Translations under genes and position numbers: made by a program | The notes under the pieces: generated by a model | The model's input: the letters and a program-made list of their open reading frames with translations, nothing else | What the model was told of the DNA's origin: nothing | Database searches by the model: none | Source of the DNA: Maridesulfovibrio sp050916235 | GTDB lineage: Bacteria > Desulfobacterota > Desulfovibrionia > Desulfovibrionales > Desulfovibrionaceae | Direction of reading: 5' to 3' | Assembly (NCBI RefSeq): GCF_050916235.1 | Contig: NZ_CP104854.1 | Span: 2,418,001-2,482,000 of the forward strand | DNA: 64,000 nt | Shown: one piece after another, positions 25,717 through 34,805 of the stretch | Position numbering within the stretch: position 1 is the stretch's first letter | How the letters are laid out: the number at the start of each line of letters is the position of its first letter

Positions 25717-28700
25717 ATGCCTGAAAGTTCCGCCAGTCCTGTCGAGATCGGGGTCGTAACCGGTCTTACAGGCGAAGCATATGCCGAATCCGCATCTGGA
25801 ATGCGGGTACTGGAGCCGGGATCTCCCATCTATCAGGGTGAGGAGCTGGTTACCGGTGCGTCCGGCAATGTGGAAATCAGGTTTGTTGACGATACTCTCC
25901 TTTCTCAGGGTGCGGATTCCCGCATCGCCCTTGATGATTATGTTTTCGAAGATTCCGGTGCTTCTGATTTTCTGGTCAACATCACTCAGGGAACCTTCCG
26001 TATGGTCACCGGCAAGATCGCCGAGCAGAACCCGGAACGTTTCAAGGTCGGCACACCGCTGGCCACCATCGGAATCCGCGGTACAACCACAGTTCACGAA
26101 GTAATTCCCGGCAACGGCGAAAAGCACGGGGTCGAGGAAATCCATTCCGGTAAGGCCCTTATTGTCCAGAGTAACATCACCGGTGCGGTCAGGCAGATAG
26201 GCCAGTCCATGGGACTGGTCGACGTTGCCAGTTCCGGTATGCTTTCGCCTGTCCGTCCCCTGACCATGCAGGAGTTCAATACCTTCCGTGAAATAGCGCC
26301 CTCCAACATCCGCCAGGAACAGGATATCCGTGAGCAGCAACAGGAGGAACGCGAGAACAAGGGAGATGACGATCAGGTTGATGACACTGAAGATCAGAAT
26401 TCAGATGAGAATGCTGACCAGCAGGATGAGGCTGCACAGGATAATGCTGAAGAACAGGGCGATGGAACCGAACAGCAGGGTGACGGAACTGAACAGCAGG
26501 GCGAAGGAACCGGGCAGCAGGGTGAAGGGGAGATTGGCGAGGATAATGGGCAGAAGGATGTCGGTGATGATGGTAAGGGCGGAGATGATCTTCCCAAGGA
26601 TGTGAACCCCGGCGGCGGGCAGATGACCGGAGGAAACGGTGTTGTTATCGACGGTCTTATTGGAGGTCCGGGTGGAGACGGTCCTGATGACGGAGAGCCT
26701 GGTCCGATTAAGACCGGAACAGGAACTGGCGGTGACGGTACTGGAAGAGGGACCGGAGGTGATATAGGAAATATTTTGATCACCAATCCGATTCCACAGC
26801 CGATACAGCCTATTGTACCAGAGCCGATTCCAACACCAAAGGAAGAACCACTTGATCCTGAGCCAGAGAAGACTACCGCATCGGGCACAGACGGAGGGAC
26901 AACAACTGCGTCTTCAAATCAGCCGGCAGATTCCGTAATAACCGGAACAGCCAATGCCGACATCCTGAAGGGAACCTCAGCGTCCGATACTATATACGGC
27001 CTTGAAGCCGACGACGAACTTTTCGGTATGGACTCCGATGATACCCTTTATGGTGCCGAAGGCGAAGACATGCTCAACGGCGGGACCGGCAACGACTATC
27101 TTGATGGTGGTTCAGGGGCTGCTGATGAAGTGGACTTCGCTTCCTATGCCGATGCAACGGGCGCTGTTTCCGTCTGCCTGACTGACGGAACATCCACCGG
27201 TGCCGACGGAGAGGATACTCTGGTCAGCATTGAAGGTATCATCGGCTCCAACTACGACGACTATCTGGGCGGTAACGCAGAGGACAACAAGTTCGAACCC
27301 CTTCTCGGGAACGATACCATAATCGGCGGAGCAGGTTCGGATACTATCGCCTTTGAAACCCTGACCAACGACGTTAACGTAACCATCACCACGACTACCG
27401 GTACCGCAACAATTGAAGACGAATTCGGAACCGTAATCAATACCTTGAGTCTTGACAGTATCGAGAATATCAAGGGCGGCTCCGGGAATGATCGTCTGTT
27501 TGGATCATCCGAAGCCAATACCATCTGGGGTGGTGATGGAGATGATTCCATATACAGTGATTACGGTGACGATCTCGTTTACGGCGGTTCCGGAGACGAT
27601 TCTATCTATGGCAGGGACGGAGCAGACACCATTTATGGGGAAGCCGGAAATGATAGCATTTCAGGAGGAGGATCGAAGGATTATGTTGATGGTGGCGATG
27701 GTGATGACAGGATAAATGTCAGCTACCAGAGTACGGCGCTTGGTGGCGGAGGCAATGACTACATTGAGTCCAATTGGGGTATAAACTACCTGTATGGTGA
27801 TGCTGGTAACGATACAATTACCCTTCAAGGGAATACCGGTCCTTATGCTGCTGCGCAGGGAACCATCTACGGGGGAACCGGCGATGACACCATAACCGGC
27901 GGTGGCGTGGCTGATTATATTGACGGCGGCGATGATAATGACTTCCTCTTTGGCAAGGAAGGCGACGATACAATTTTTGGCGGTGCCGGCAGCGATTCCA
28001 TTGAAGGCGGAACGGGAAATGACTTTCTCTACGGTAATGCCGGAAACGACACGATGGACGGCGGGGACGGCAACGATACCCTGGACGGAGGTGCCGGGGA
28101 TGATTTCATGTATTCTGCTCTTGGAAACAATGTCTTTATCGGCGGTGACGGTCTGGATTCAATTACCGGCAGTACCGGGGTGGACACTGTAAGTTATTCC
28201 TATGTCACAACAGGAGCAACCATCGACCTGAGTTCCGGGGCAACTGTTGCGGCCGGTACCGATGTGGATTCATTTGCAGGAATAGAGAATGCCATCGGAA
28301 CCGCATACTCTGATACCATCACCGGAAACTCTTCCGCCAATACCATTGATGCCGGAGACGGGGATGACAGGGTCATCGGCAGTCTCGGTACTGATTCCCT
28401 GATTGGTGGCAGCGGAACTGATATTTTATCCTACTACAACGTAGCCGGGATCACATCCGTCATTCTTGATCTCGGATCGTCTGTGACGCTGAATTCCAGC
28501 GGTGATGTTCAGACTATCAGCGGTTTTGAAATCGCTACCGCAACAACCGGAAATGATATTTTAACCGGTACTTCCGGCAATGATAAGCTGTACGGCAACG
28601 AGGGCAATGACACTCTGTCCGGCGGCGCTGGGGATGATACCCTTTGGGGCAGTGATGGCGATGATTACGTGGACGGCGGTGTCGGAGCCGACAGCATTGA

Positions 28701-30090
28701 CACCGGGGCCGGTGCTGATTTCATTCTCGGCGGCGACGGCATGGATTCGATTAATGCCGGTACCGGGCTCGATACTCTTTCGTATGCTTATGCCTCCAAC
28801 GAAATCGTGGTTGACATCAGTGCCGGAAGCGGTTCGGTTACAGCTACGGATATAGATACTTTTACCGGCGTGGAAAACGTGCTCGGGTCTATCTACGCAG
28901 ACACTATCTCCGGTTCAACAGATGACAATGTCATTTTCGGTGACGCCGGTGATGACGCCATCTATGCCGGAGCCGGCAATGATCTGCTGGACGGCGGAGC
29001 CGGTGATGATCACCTTGAGGCGCAGTCCGGTTTTAACACCTTTATCGGAGGAGACGGTCTTGACTCCATCGTAGGTGGTAGCGGCACAGATACGATTCTC
29101 TACGACTACGCCGCGAATGGTGTTACCCTGGATATGAATTCAGGGGCAACGGTTGTTGTTGGCACTGATGTGGATACAATTTCAGGTATTGAGAATGCGG
29201 TGGGCTCCTTATTTGATGATACCATTACCGCCAACAGCTCTTCCAACATTATTGATGCCAATGACGGAAATGATACGATCTTTGGGGCCTTGGGTCTGGA
29301 TACGTTCGACGGCGGAATAGGAATGGATACCGTCAGTTATGCCTACCATACGTCCGGAGGCATCAGCGTGGATCTGGAGGCGGGAACGGCAAGTATTGTC
29401 GCTGCTACCGATGAGGACGTCCTGGCCAACATTGAAAAGGTTATCGCTACCGACAATGCTGATACCCTGACTTCCGGTCTCGGGGATGACACTCTTATTG
29501 CCGGTGACGGTGATGACATTATTTACGCAAGGACAGGGGCTGACGAAATTGACGGAGGAGCGGGCAGCGATGTGCTGAGTTATTATTACAGCGGTTCAGC
29601 AGGTGTGCACGTTGTACTGGATTCTTCCGCAACTCTCTTTACCAGCGGCGATGTGCAGACAATCACTAATATTGAGGCTGTTGTCGGAACAACCAGCAGC
29701 GATACACTTGTCGGAAGCACGTCACACAGCGATACATTGAACGGAGATCTCGGCGCGGATCATTATTTTCTCCAGACAGGGCAGACTTCCACTGTTTTCT
29801 GGAAGGATCTGGGAATGGGCGACGACACCATAGACAACTTCACCAGCGGAGAGGACAGGCTTTATTTCGATCCGCTTAATTTCAGCAGTGCCGCTCAGCT
29901 CCATACCACATCTGCTGCATATGACGGCAGCAATGGAGGTTTTGCCGACTCCAACGCCTGTTTCGTTTATGACGATGTAAACAATCAGCTCTGGTATGAC
30001 ACCAACGGAGATGCAGCCGGAGGTAATGAGCTGGTCGCGACCTTTACCAACAGTGACACCGTCGCCTCCAGTGATATCGTGTTTGCGTGA
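25717..30090 (+). CDS. Large FecR-domain RTX protein, second of a tandem pair
   Basis: I start at ATG 25717 with AGGAG 7 bases upstream, which aligns with the paralogue's MPAS start; a GTG nine codons earlier lacks a ribosome site. The product has 1457 residues. The N-terminal FecR domain (about 6-200) is nearly identical to that of the upstream gene over GTTTVHEVIPGNGEKHGVEE. The linker (about 205-395) contains tandem GDGTEQQ-type units and a Gly/Pro-rich stretch. RTX repeats run from about 405 to 1360, with interspersed VSYA.. domains. The last 85 residues (DNFTSGEDRLYFDPLNF...) match the paralogue's C-terminus. Probable calcium-loaded, type I-secreted surface protein; transporter not seen here. 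Confidence 0.85.
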   Translation: MPESSASPVEIGVVTGLTGEAYAESASGMRVLEPGSPIYQGEELVTGASGNVEIRFVDDTLLSQGADSRIALDDYVFEDSGASDFLVNITQGTFRMVTGKIAEQNPERFKVGTPLATIGIRGTTTVHEVIPGNGEKHGVEEIHSGKALIVQSNITGAVRQIGQSMGLVDVASSGMLSPVRPLTMQEFNTFREIAPSNIRQEQDIREQQQEERENKGDDDQVDDTEDQNSDENADQQDEAAQDNAEEQGDGTEQQGDGTEQQGEGTGQQGEGEIGEDNGQKDVGDDGKGGDDLPKDVNPGGGQMTGGNGVVIDGLIGGPGGDGPDDGEPGPIKTGTGTGGDGTGRGTGGDIGNILITNPIPQPIQPIVPEPIPTPKEEPLDPEPEKTTASGTDGGTTTASSNQPADSVITGTANADILKGTSASDTIYGLEADDELFGMDSDDTLYGAEGEDMLNGGTGNDYLDGGSGAADEVDFASYADATGAVSVCLTDGTSTGADGEDTLVSIEGIIGSNYDDYLGGNAEDNKFEPLLGNDTIIGGAGSDTIAFETLTNDVNVTITTTTGTATIEDEFGTVINTLSLDSIENIKGGSGNDRLFGSSEANTIWGGDGDDSIYSDYGDDLVYGGSGDDSIYGRDGADTIYGEAGNDSISGGGSKDYVDGGDGDDRINVSYQSTALGGGGNDYIESNWGINYLYGDAGNDTITLQGNTGPYAAAQGTIYGGTGDDTITGGGVADYIDGGDDNDFLFGKEGDDTIFGGAGSDSIEGGTGNDFLYGNAGNDTMDGGDGNDTLDGGAGDDFMYSALGNNVFIGGDGLDSITGSTGVDTVSYSYVTTGATIDLSSGATVAAGTDVDSFAGIENAIGTAYSDTITGNSSANTIDAGDGDDRVIGSLGTDSLIGGSGTDILSYYNVAGITSVILDLGSSVTLNSSGDVQTISGFEIATATTGNDILTGTSGNDKLYGNEGNDTLSGGAGDDTLWGSDGDDYVDGGVGADSIDTGAGADFILGGDGMDSINAGTGLDTLSYAYASNEIVVDISAGSGSVTATDIDTFTGVENVLGSIYADTISGSTDDNVIFGDAGDDAIYAGAGNDLLDGGAGDDHLEAQSGFNTFIGGDGLDSIVGGSGTDTILYDYAANGVTLDMNSGATVVVGTDVDTISGIENAVGSLFDDTITANSSSNIIDANDGNDTIFGALGLDTFDGGIGMDTVSYAYHTSGGISVDLEAGTASIVAATDEDVLANIEKVIATDNADTLTSGLGDDTLIAGDGDDIIYARTGADEIDGGAGSDVLSYYYSGSAGVHVVLDSSATLFTSGDVQTITNIEAVVGTTSSDTLVGSTSHSDTLNGDLGADHYFLQTGQTSTVFWKDLGMGDDTIDNFTSGEDRLYFDPLNFSSAAQLHTTSAAYDGSNGGFADSNACFVYDDVNNQLWYDTNGDAAGGNELVATFTNSDTVASSDIVFA

Positions 30091-30175
30091 TAACGCTTTC
30101 AGGCACTTGAGGCTGTTTTTTGCGTGAATTGGATGTCTTTTTTATGAAGAGGCAGCCCCGGAGTCTATTCTGTAA

Positions 30176-30421
30176 CTACTGCCGTGGTTCCATGGTAAGG
30201 TCTTCGATTTTCTGCTCGTGAGTGACAATCTGCGACTTTATCTGCTTCAGGGTGATCAAGGCTTTTTTCTGTTCTCGCAGGGCTGACGTAATGCTGTTAT
30301 GGATATTTTCTTCTTCCCGCTTTAAGGATCTGATCATTTCTGAATGCCATTTACCTATCATCCGGTTGACGAAAAGGGCACTCACAAGGATAACAGCGGC
30401 AAGTAACAGTTCAAGAACCAT
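30176..30421 (-). CDS. Small membrane-anchored coiled-coil protein
   Basis: I do not recognise a family. The 81 residues begin with one membrane helix (about 2-18, LELLLAAVILVSALFV), followed by a charged helix rich in E, K, Q and I (20-75) that should form a coiled coil. Its start overlaps the end of the preceding gene (30411-30665) by 11 bases, so they are translationally coupled. It is last in a four-gene minus-strand run with a metallo-hydrolase and a pseudo-receiver TPR protein. Confidence 0.65.
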   Translation of the reverse strand: MVLELLLAAVILVSALFVNRMIGKWHSEMIRSLKREEENIHNSITSALREQKKALITLKQIKSQIVTHEQKIEDLTMEPRQ

Positions 30422-30665
30422 TGTCAGCTCTCCTTTCGCCTTGAAGAGTCTGCCGAAGTCCTTCCAGTCGCATATTTGATTGCTCTATGTCCCGGTAAAT
30501 CTGTTCCGTGCCTTTTTTGATCTTTTTAATGCGCAGTTCTGCTTTGCTGCGCATTTTGTCAATCTGTATCCTTTTTTTTGATATGTCTCCCTCAGCATTC
30601 ATATAGCGGGCATATAGAACCATAAAGATGATGAAACAGAAAACCAGAATAGTCAAAAATAGCAT
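30411..30665 (-). CDS. Small membrane-anchored coiled-coil protein
   Basis: No known family is recognised. The 84 residues show the same plan as the overlapping downstream gene: one N-terminal membrane helix (about 2-18, LFLTILVFCFIIFMVLY), then a basic and acidic amphipathic helix (25-75) with heptad-like spacing (SKAELRIKKIKKGTEQIYRDI). The 3' end overlaps the next gene by 11 bases; the upstream TPR gene ends 66 bases before its start. The pair could form a heteromeric membrane coiled-coil. Function unknown. Confidence 0.65.
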   Translation of the reverse strand: MLFLTILVFCFIIFMVLYARYMNAEGDISKKRIQIDKMRSKAELRIKKIKKGTEQIYRDIEQSNMRLEGLRQTLQGERRADNGS

Positions 30666-30731
30666 AGATTAACTGTCCTGAACATGGCCGGAAGCCGTTT
30701 TATGCCGACCGGGTAAAGTTTTACGGAAAAG

Positions 30732-32066
30732 TCAGCCTTGCGGGACCGCTTTCTTTAACAGGGCCTTAAGACGGGCATCATCCGGAAATTCGGTCAGGGC
30801 GTCTTCAACCACAAATCTGGCTTCATCGGTCATGCCAACCTTAAGGAAAATTCCTGCAATATTGCGGGCTACCGAGGGGGCTGATTTGTGGATCATCTGT
30901 TCGGAACGGACAGCGCGCTTGAAGTATTTGGCGCACAGGGCATACTCCTTGCCGTCCGAATAGGCCAGGCCGATATTATAGAAAAGCCCTGCTTCGTTTG
31001 GCGCAACCCTCAGTGCTTCCTGATAGTTCTCAACCGCACGCTGCCATTTTCCCTGTTTGCGCAGGGCAATGCCGAGGCGGTTGTATGTTTCCAGATCGTC
31101 CGATGTGAGGCTTGTTGCTTTTACGGATAAAAGCTTGGAGTAGTATTTCTCCGCCTTCTCCGGGGCAATGTCGAAAAGTGATTCGGCAATTCCGCTCATC
31201 ACCTGCGAAAGGTAGCTGTGTGCTTCCTTGACTGCGCACTTCACCGCCTGATCGAAGTAGATCTCGGCCTCATCGAGTTCTTCCCGTTCAAGGTGGACCC
31301 TTCCAATCTCGCATTTGCGTTCAGTGTTCAGCGGACTGATGGAGTCGAGTTTTTTGAGGTAGCGCAGGTACTGGCTGTCGTCATTATCCTTGTAGAATTC
31401 AGCCAGTTTCTTGATGGGTTCCATGAACACTTTGGATTGTTCATGGGCTTTCATGTAGGCTTTCAGTGCTTCGTCGCGCCGTCCCATCCCGCTAAGGGCA
31501 TCGCCAAGGAGCATGAGTCCGGCAGGGCTGTCCGGTTTGATTTCCAGTATTTTGGCACTGATCTGCATCACCTTGTCCAGCTCGCCGCGGCGCAGGAGCT
31601 GTTTGCCGCCGTCTACAAGCTGGTTGAGCTTGCCCTGCGGTCTGATGGTGAAGGCCAGTTTCTGGACAAGGCTGTCCACTGAAACCGGCTTGGTGATGAT
31701 GTTGTTGGCACCGAGTTCGTGCAGAAAGATGAGTTCTTCCTCGCCGGTTTCACCGGTAAGGACAACAAGTTTTACTCCCGGATAGAGTTTTTTGATATTC
31801 AGTATGAAATCTGCGGATGGCTTTCCTTTGAGAAGGCGTTCGACAAAAATAAGAACCGGAATCCCCGCCCCGGTTTTGTCGTTGATTTCCACCATGGCTT
31901 TGGACTGCTCCTGAAAATAGCTCATGCAGTCACGCCGGATGGCCAGTATCTTGTACAGGGTTCCCCGAAGGAGTTTGTAGAAGGACGGCTCGTCGCTTAA
32001 AAGAATTACGTGACCCGATTGTCCCTCAAAGTAATCGCGCACGATTTGATCGTAACTGGTTGCCAC
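30732..32066 (-). CDS. Pseudo-receiver domain protein with TPR repeats
   Basis: The 444-residue protein has an N-terminal receiver-like domain (about 18-140) with the acidic pair D25-E26, T104 and K126 (IITKPVS). The phospho-acceptor position reads VLIFVERLL, with Glu (E76) where Asp is expected. Glu can mimic phospho-Asp, so the fold may be locked active. Residues 150-440 are TPR-type helical repeats (RLGIALRKQGKWQRAVENYQEAL is the clearest at about 335-355) for protein binding. It starts with GTG placed directly after the stop of the metallo-hydrolase gene, showing tight coupling. Two small membrane coiled-coil genes follow. Confidence 0.82.
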   Translation of the reverse strand: MATSYDQIVRDYFEGQSGHVILLSDEPSFYKLLRGTLYKILAIRRDCMSYFQEQSKAMVEINDKTGAGIPVLIFVERLLKGKPSADFILNIKKLYPGVKLVVLTGETGEEELIFLHELGANNIITKPVSVDSLVQKLAFTIRPQGKLNQLVDGGKQLLRRGELDKVMQISAKILEIKPDSPAGLMLLGDALSGMGRRDEALKAYMKAHEQSKVFMEPIKKLAEFYKDNDDSQYLRYLKKLDSISPLNTERKCEIGRVHLEREELDEAEIYFDQAVKCAVKEAHSYLSQVMSGIAESLFDIAPEKAEKYYSKLLSVKATSLTSDDLETYNRLGIALRKQGKWQRAVENYQEALRVAPNEAGLFYNIGLAYSDGKEYALCAKYFKRAVRSEQMIHKSAPSVARNIAGIFLKVGMTDEARFVVEDALTEFPDDARLKALLKKAVPQG

Positions 32067-32858
32067 TTATTCCTCTCTTGTCACGTTGCCTGCCCCGGAC
32101 GTTCGACCGGGCAGGACTCTTTGTCCCTCTTCAGGAATGAGGGCTTGGACAGACTTGAATTTGTCCAGAAGGTCCCCAATATCGCTTTGCCTGAAGGTTC
32201 TCATAAAAGGGGCCATATGCACAAGTGCAACCTGCCTGATTTTTGAAGCAGATGCAAACTCCAGACATTCCTTGACTGTTGAATGACCTTTAACCGGATA
32301 GTCCAGCCCGTATGCCTCCAGTATGCCGAGGTCGGCTTCCCATGCGAGTTCAGTACATTGAGGAATCATGGCTCCGTCCCCGCTGTAAAATACGGCTCGT
32401 CCATCATGCTCTGAACGTATGCACATGGCAGGTTGGGAGTGATCAACATTGCACACCGAAAGATTGAATCCTGAAATGCAGTAATTATTATCCGGTTCCA
32501 GTTCTTCGATTGTTATCCGGAAATCAATTTTATCCAGAAGGTTTGGATATGCCATTGCTATCAGGTCCGGAATCTTGTTTTTTACTCCGGCCGGTCCGCA
32601 GATGGTCAGTTCCTTGGTCCTTTCGGCGGTGAACAGGTAGCCGACAAGGAAGGGCAGACCGAAACAATGGTCGCCGTGAAAGTGGGAAAGCCAGATCAGA
32701 TCGAGTTCGGCAGGGTTGCGGGCTCGGCGGACAAATGAATGGGCGGCATTGAAGCCGCAGTCCATAAGCATCGATTTTTCAGCTGTTTCAACGAGAACAG
32801 AGGTGTTTGTCTGCCTGTAGTCAAATGCTGCGCCGACTCCGATAAATGTGCATTCCAT
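32067..32858 (-). CDS. MBL-fold metallo-hydrolase, RNase Z-like
   Basis: The 263-residue beta-lactamase-fold protein has the metal-binding motif H59-F-H61-G-D63-H64 (LSHFHGDHCFG). It also has later ligands: the His in CNVDHSQPAM, the Asp in VFYSGDGAMI and the His in ALVHMAPF. Its size and the VDHSQPA pattern fit the RNase Z-like/phosphodiesterase branch. It lacks the long exosite arm of true tRNase Z, so the substrate is uncertain. Its TAA stop is followed immediately by the GTG of the TPR gene. AGGTC precedes the ATG. Confidence 0.82.
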   Translation of the reverse strand: MECTFIGVGAAFDYRQTNTSVLVETAEKSMLMDCGFNAAHSFVRRARNPAELDLIWLSHFHGDHCFGLPFLVGYLFTAERTKELTICGPAGVKNKIPDLIAMAYPNLLDKIDFRITIEELEPDNNYCISGFNLSVCNVDHSQPAMCIRSEHDGRAVFYSGDGAMIPQCTELAWEADLGILEAYGLDYPVKGHSTVKECLEFASASKIRQVALVHMAPFMRTFRQSDIGDLLDKFKSVQALIPEEGQRVLPGRTSGAGNVTREE

Positions 32859-32978
32859 TGTGATGACCTGTTCCGGCGTCCACGGATTGGTATAAGCCGG
32901 TCTGTCTTTATCCGGCGTTGATTGCGGGGGACTATGAAAACCAGTTTGTGTTGCTGCCTGTTCGTCAACAGACCGTTT

Positions 32979-34211
32979 TCAGTCTGCCCTGCCATTGAGA
33001 GCTTTCAGGTATTCATCCTGAACCCGGCTGAAGATCGTTTCCCATGTGTAGGGCTCTGAAGTGCTGCGGATATAATCAGTATCGGGAGCTGCCCCGCCTG
33101 CCACATCCGCTAGCCCTTCAAGTATGATCCCGGCCAGCCTTTTTTCGAGTTCCGGTTCGTCCTCAGGATGGGGGCGGTCCACAGTCTTCAGGGGCGGCAG
33201 TTCAATCATTCGGACCATGGTCGGGTGTGGCGGGGTGAAAAGCTTTCTGGCCCCCGGCAAATCAGTCGTGATTATGCGGCACCCGCAGGCCATGGCCTCA
33301 AGCAGAACAAGCGGCAGTCCCTCAAAGAAAGAAGGCAGGATAAAAATATGGGCCAGCCGCATCAGCCTGCCCAGCTCCTGATGAGACAGGATTCCGTGAA
33401 CCGTGACCCGGTCTCCCAGACTTGCAGCCAGCTTCAGGCACAGCTCTTTTTCCGGACCGCTGCCTCCGCCGGCCATGTGCAGGTGGAAGTTGCAGTCTTT
33501 TATGCTTTGCAGGCTTCTCAGCAGCCAGGGGACTCCTTTGCTGACGTTCAGCTTGCCGGCATAGAGCAGCTGGACTGTGTCCGGAGTGGCAATCTCCTGC
33601 TCATGGAAAAAGCACTGGTTGTTGAAACCGCCGCTTATCATCGAAATCCGCTCGGCAGGGAAATTCAGCAGTTCCTGAATTTCGGCCTTCTGGTCCTCGA
33701 AAAGGGCGATGATCCTGTCGATCCCCGAAAGGTTTTTTATGAGAGACCTGCCGAGGTCCGGGCAGAGCTTGTGCTGGCGCAGGCATGTTCCGTGGCAGGT
33801 GGTTACCACGGGTATGCCGGGTGCTGCTTCACGGGTGACAGCCGAAACCATCCAGAGGTGGTTGGTGTGGATCACATCCGGAGAGAAGTCCTTGACGGCC
33901 TGCGCGATTACCCGCCGGAATGCCTTTCTGTAGTTTTCAATCTGGTCCGCTGTAAGAGTTGAGCAGACTGTGCTCGTATAGGGCATGGCATCGCTCATAC
34001 CGACAATGGGGAAATCTAGATCGTGCCCGAAGCGTACAAACAGGCATTTCTCCGGGGCAAGGACATTGTTCGGCAGGTCGAAGTCGCAGGGGGTTCCGGC
34101 GACCAGAAAATTCTCGTTGCCCTGTTTCCTGCTCTGGTCGATCATTTCCAGAACGTATTTGCCGCTTCCGGTAAAATCCGGCGTCTGGCTGAGGATGTGC
34201 AGAACCTTCAT
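32979..34211 (-). CDS. Glycosyltransferase family 4
   Basis: The 410-residue protein has two Rossmann-like halves of the GT-B fold. The N-terminal half starts MKVLHILSQTPDFTGSGKYV, an acceptor-side loop. The C-terminal half has the GT4 donor region LLYAGKLNVSKGVPWLL (about 215-232) and the retaining E-x7-E motif SFFEGLPLVLLEAMACG (about 303-320). It probably adds a sugar from a nucleotide donor to an envelope glycan or protein; acceptor unknown. It starts 7 bases after thpR ends and is last in a pncC-porin-thpR-GT4 run on the minus strand. Confidence 0.9.
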   Translation of the reverse strand: MKVLHILSQTPDFTGSGKYVLEMIDQSRKQGNENFLVAGTPCDFDLPNNVLAPEKCLFVRFGHDLDFPIVGMSDAMPYTSTVCSTLTADQIENYRKAFRRVIAQAVKDFSPDVIHTNHLWMVSAVTREAAPGIPVVTTCHGTCLRQHKLCPDLGRSLIKNLSGIDRIIALFEDQKAEIQELLNFPAERISMISGGFNNQCFFHEQEIATPDTVQLLYAGKLNVSKGVPWLLRSLQSIKDCNFHLHMAGGGSGPEKELCLKLAASLGDRVTVHGILSHQELGRLMRLAHIFILPSFFEGLPLVLLEAMACGCRIITTDLPGARKLFTPPHPTMVRMIELPPLKTVDRPHPEDEPELEKRLAGIILEGLADVAGGAAPDTDYIRSTSEPYTWETIFSRVQDEYLKALNGRAD

Positions 34212-34218
34212 CTATGTC

Positions 34219-34776
34219 CTAGTTCCCGTAAGTATGCAGCACGGAGTATTCCGGGCCTTCCGGGGTGAGAATGCTCTGATACAGATTGAATCCGGATATG
34301 TGCGCGGCAGGCAGTTCGATTTGTTTTATTCTGCGGGCCAGGGCAACCCAGTCGTCGTGGGCCGGGGTCTTTACCCGTCCAATGGTCAGGTGGGCATGCC
34401 ATGCTTTCTGGTTCCGTTCAAAACTAAGATTCGCCAGTTTCAGGTCTACTTCAGTGGCATTGGTACAGAATTCCTGGGCTCCCCTGTTCATCCCGATCCA
34501 GATGATCCGGGGATTTTCATGGCCCGGGAAGAATCCGGGGTTCCCGGCGGTAATGTCAAACGGAGTAAAGGGAATTTCCTGCAGGGCGGCATGCAGAGAG
34601 GGGATGGTGTCTTCAGGCACATCGCCAAGAAATTTTATGGTGAAATGCAGGTTTTCCGGCTTCACCCAGGCTATTCTTGATTTGAGCCCGCGATGAAGTT
34701 CCGCCGAGGCTGTTCCGATGATCTCCCGCCACTCTTCCGGCACTGGATGTGCAATAAATGTTCGTATCTTTTTCAT
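34219..34776 (-). CDS. thpR: RNA 2',3'-cyclic phosphodiesterase (2'-5' RNA ligase family)
   Basis: The 185-residue protein belongs to the 2H phosphoesterases. Both catalytic H-x-T motifs are present: H44-F-T46 in ENLHFTIKFLG and H129-L-T131 in HAHLTIGRV. Family members open 2',3'-cyclic phosphates on RNA. The N-terminus MKKIRTFIAHPVPEE is standard. Immediate neighbours are a porin upstream and a glycosyltransferase 7 bases downstream, so the cluster is functionally mixed. Confidence 0.92.
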   Translation of the reverse strand: MKKIRTFIAHPVPEEWREIIGTASAELHRGLKSRIAWVKPENLHFTIKFLGDVPEDTIPSLHAALQEIPFTPFDITAGNPGFFPGHENPRIIWIGMNRGAQEFCTNATEVDLKLANLSFERNQKAWHAHLTIGRVKTPAHDDWVALARRIKQIELPAAHISGFNLYQSILTPEGPEYSVLHTYGN

Positions 34777-34805
34777 GTTATCCCCGCCATTTGCAGCGTT
34801 TTTGA

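Noticed and set aside
22850..29500. Possible CRISPR-like or tandem DNA repeats
   Set aside because: The periodicity comes from 27-base codings of RTX nonapeptides within open genes; units vary and there are no spacers.
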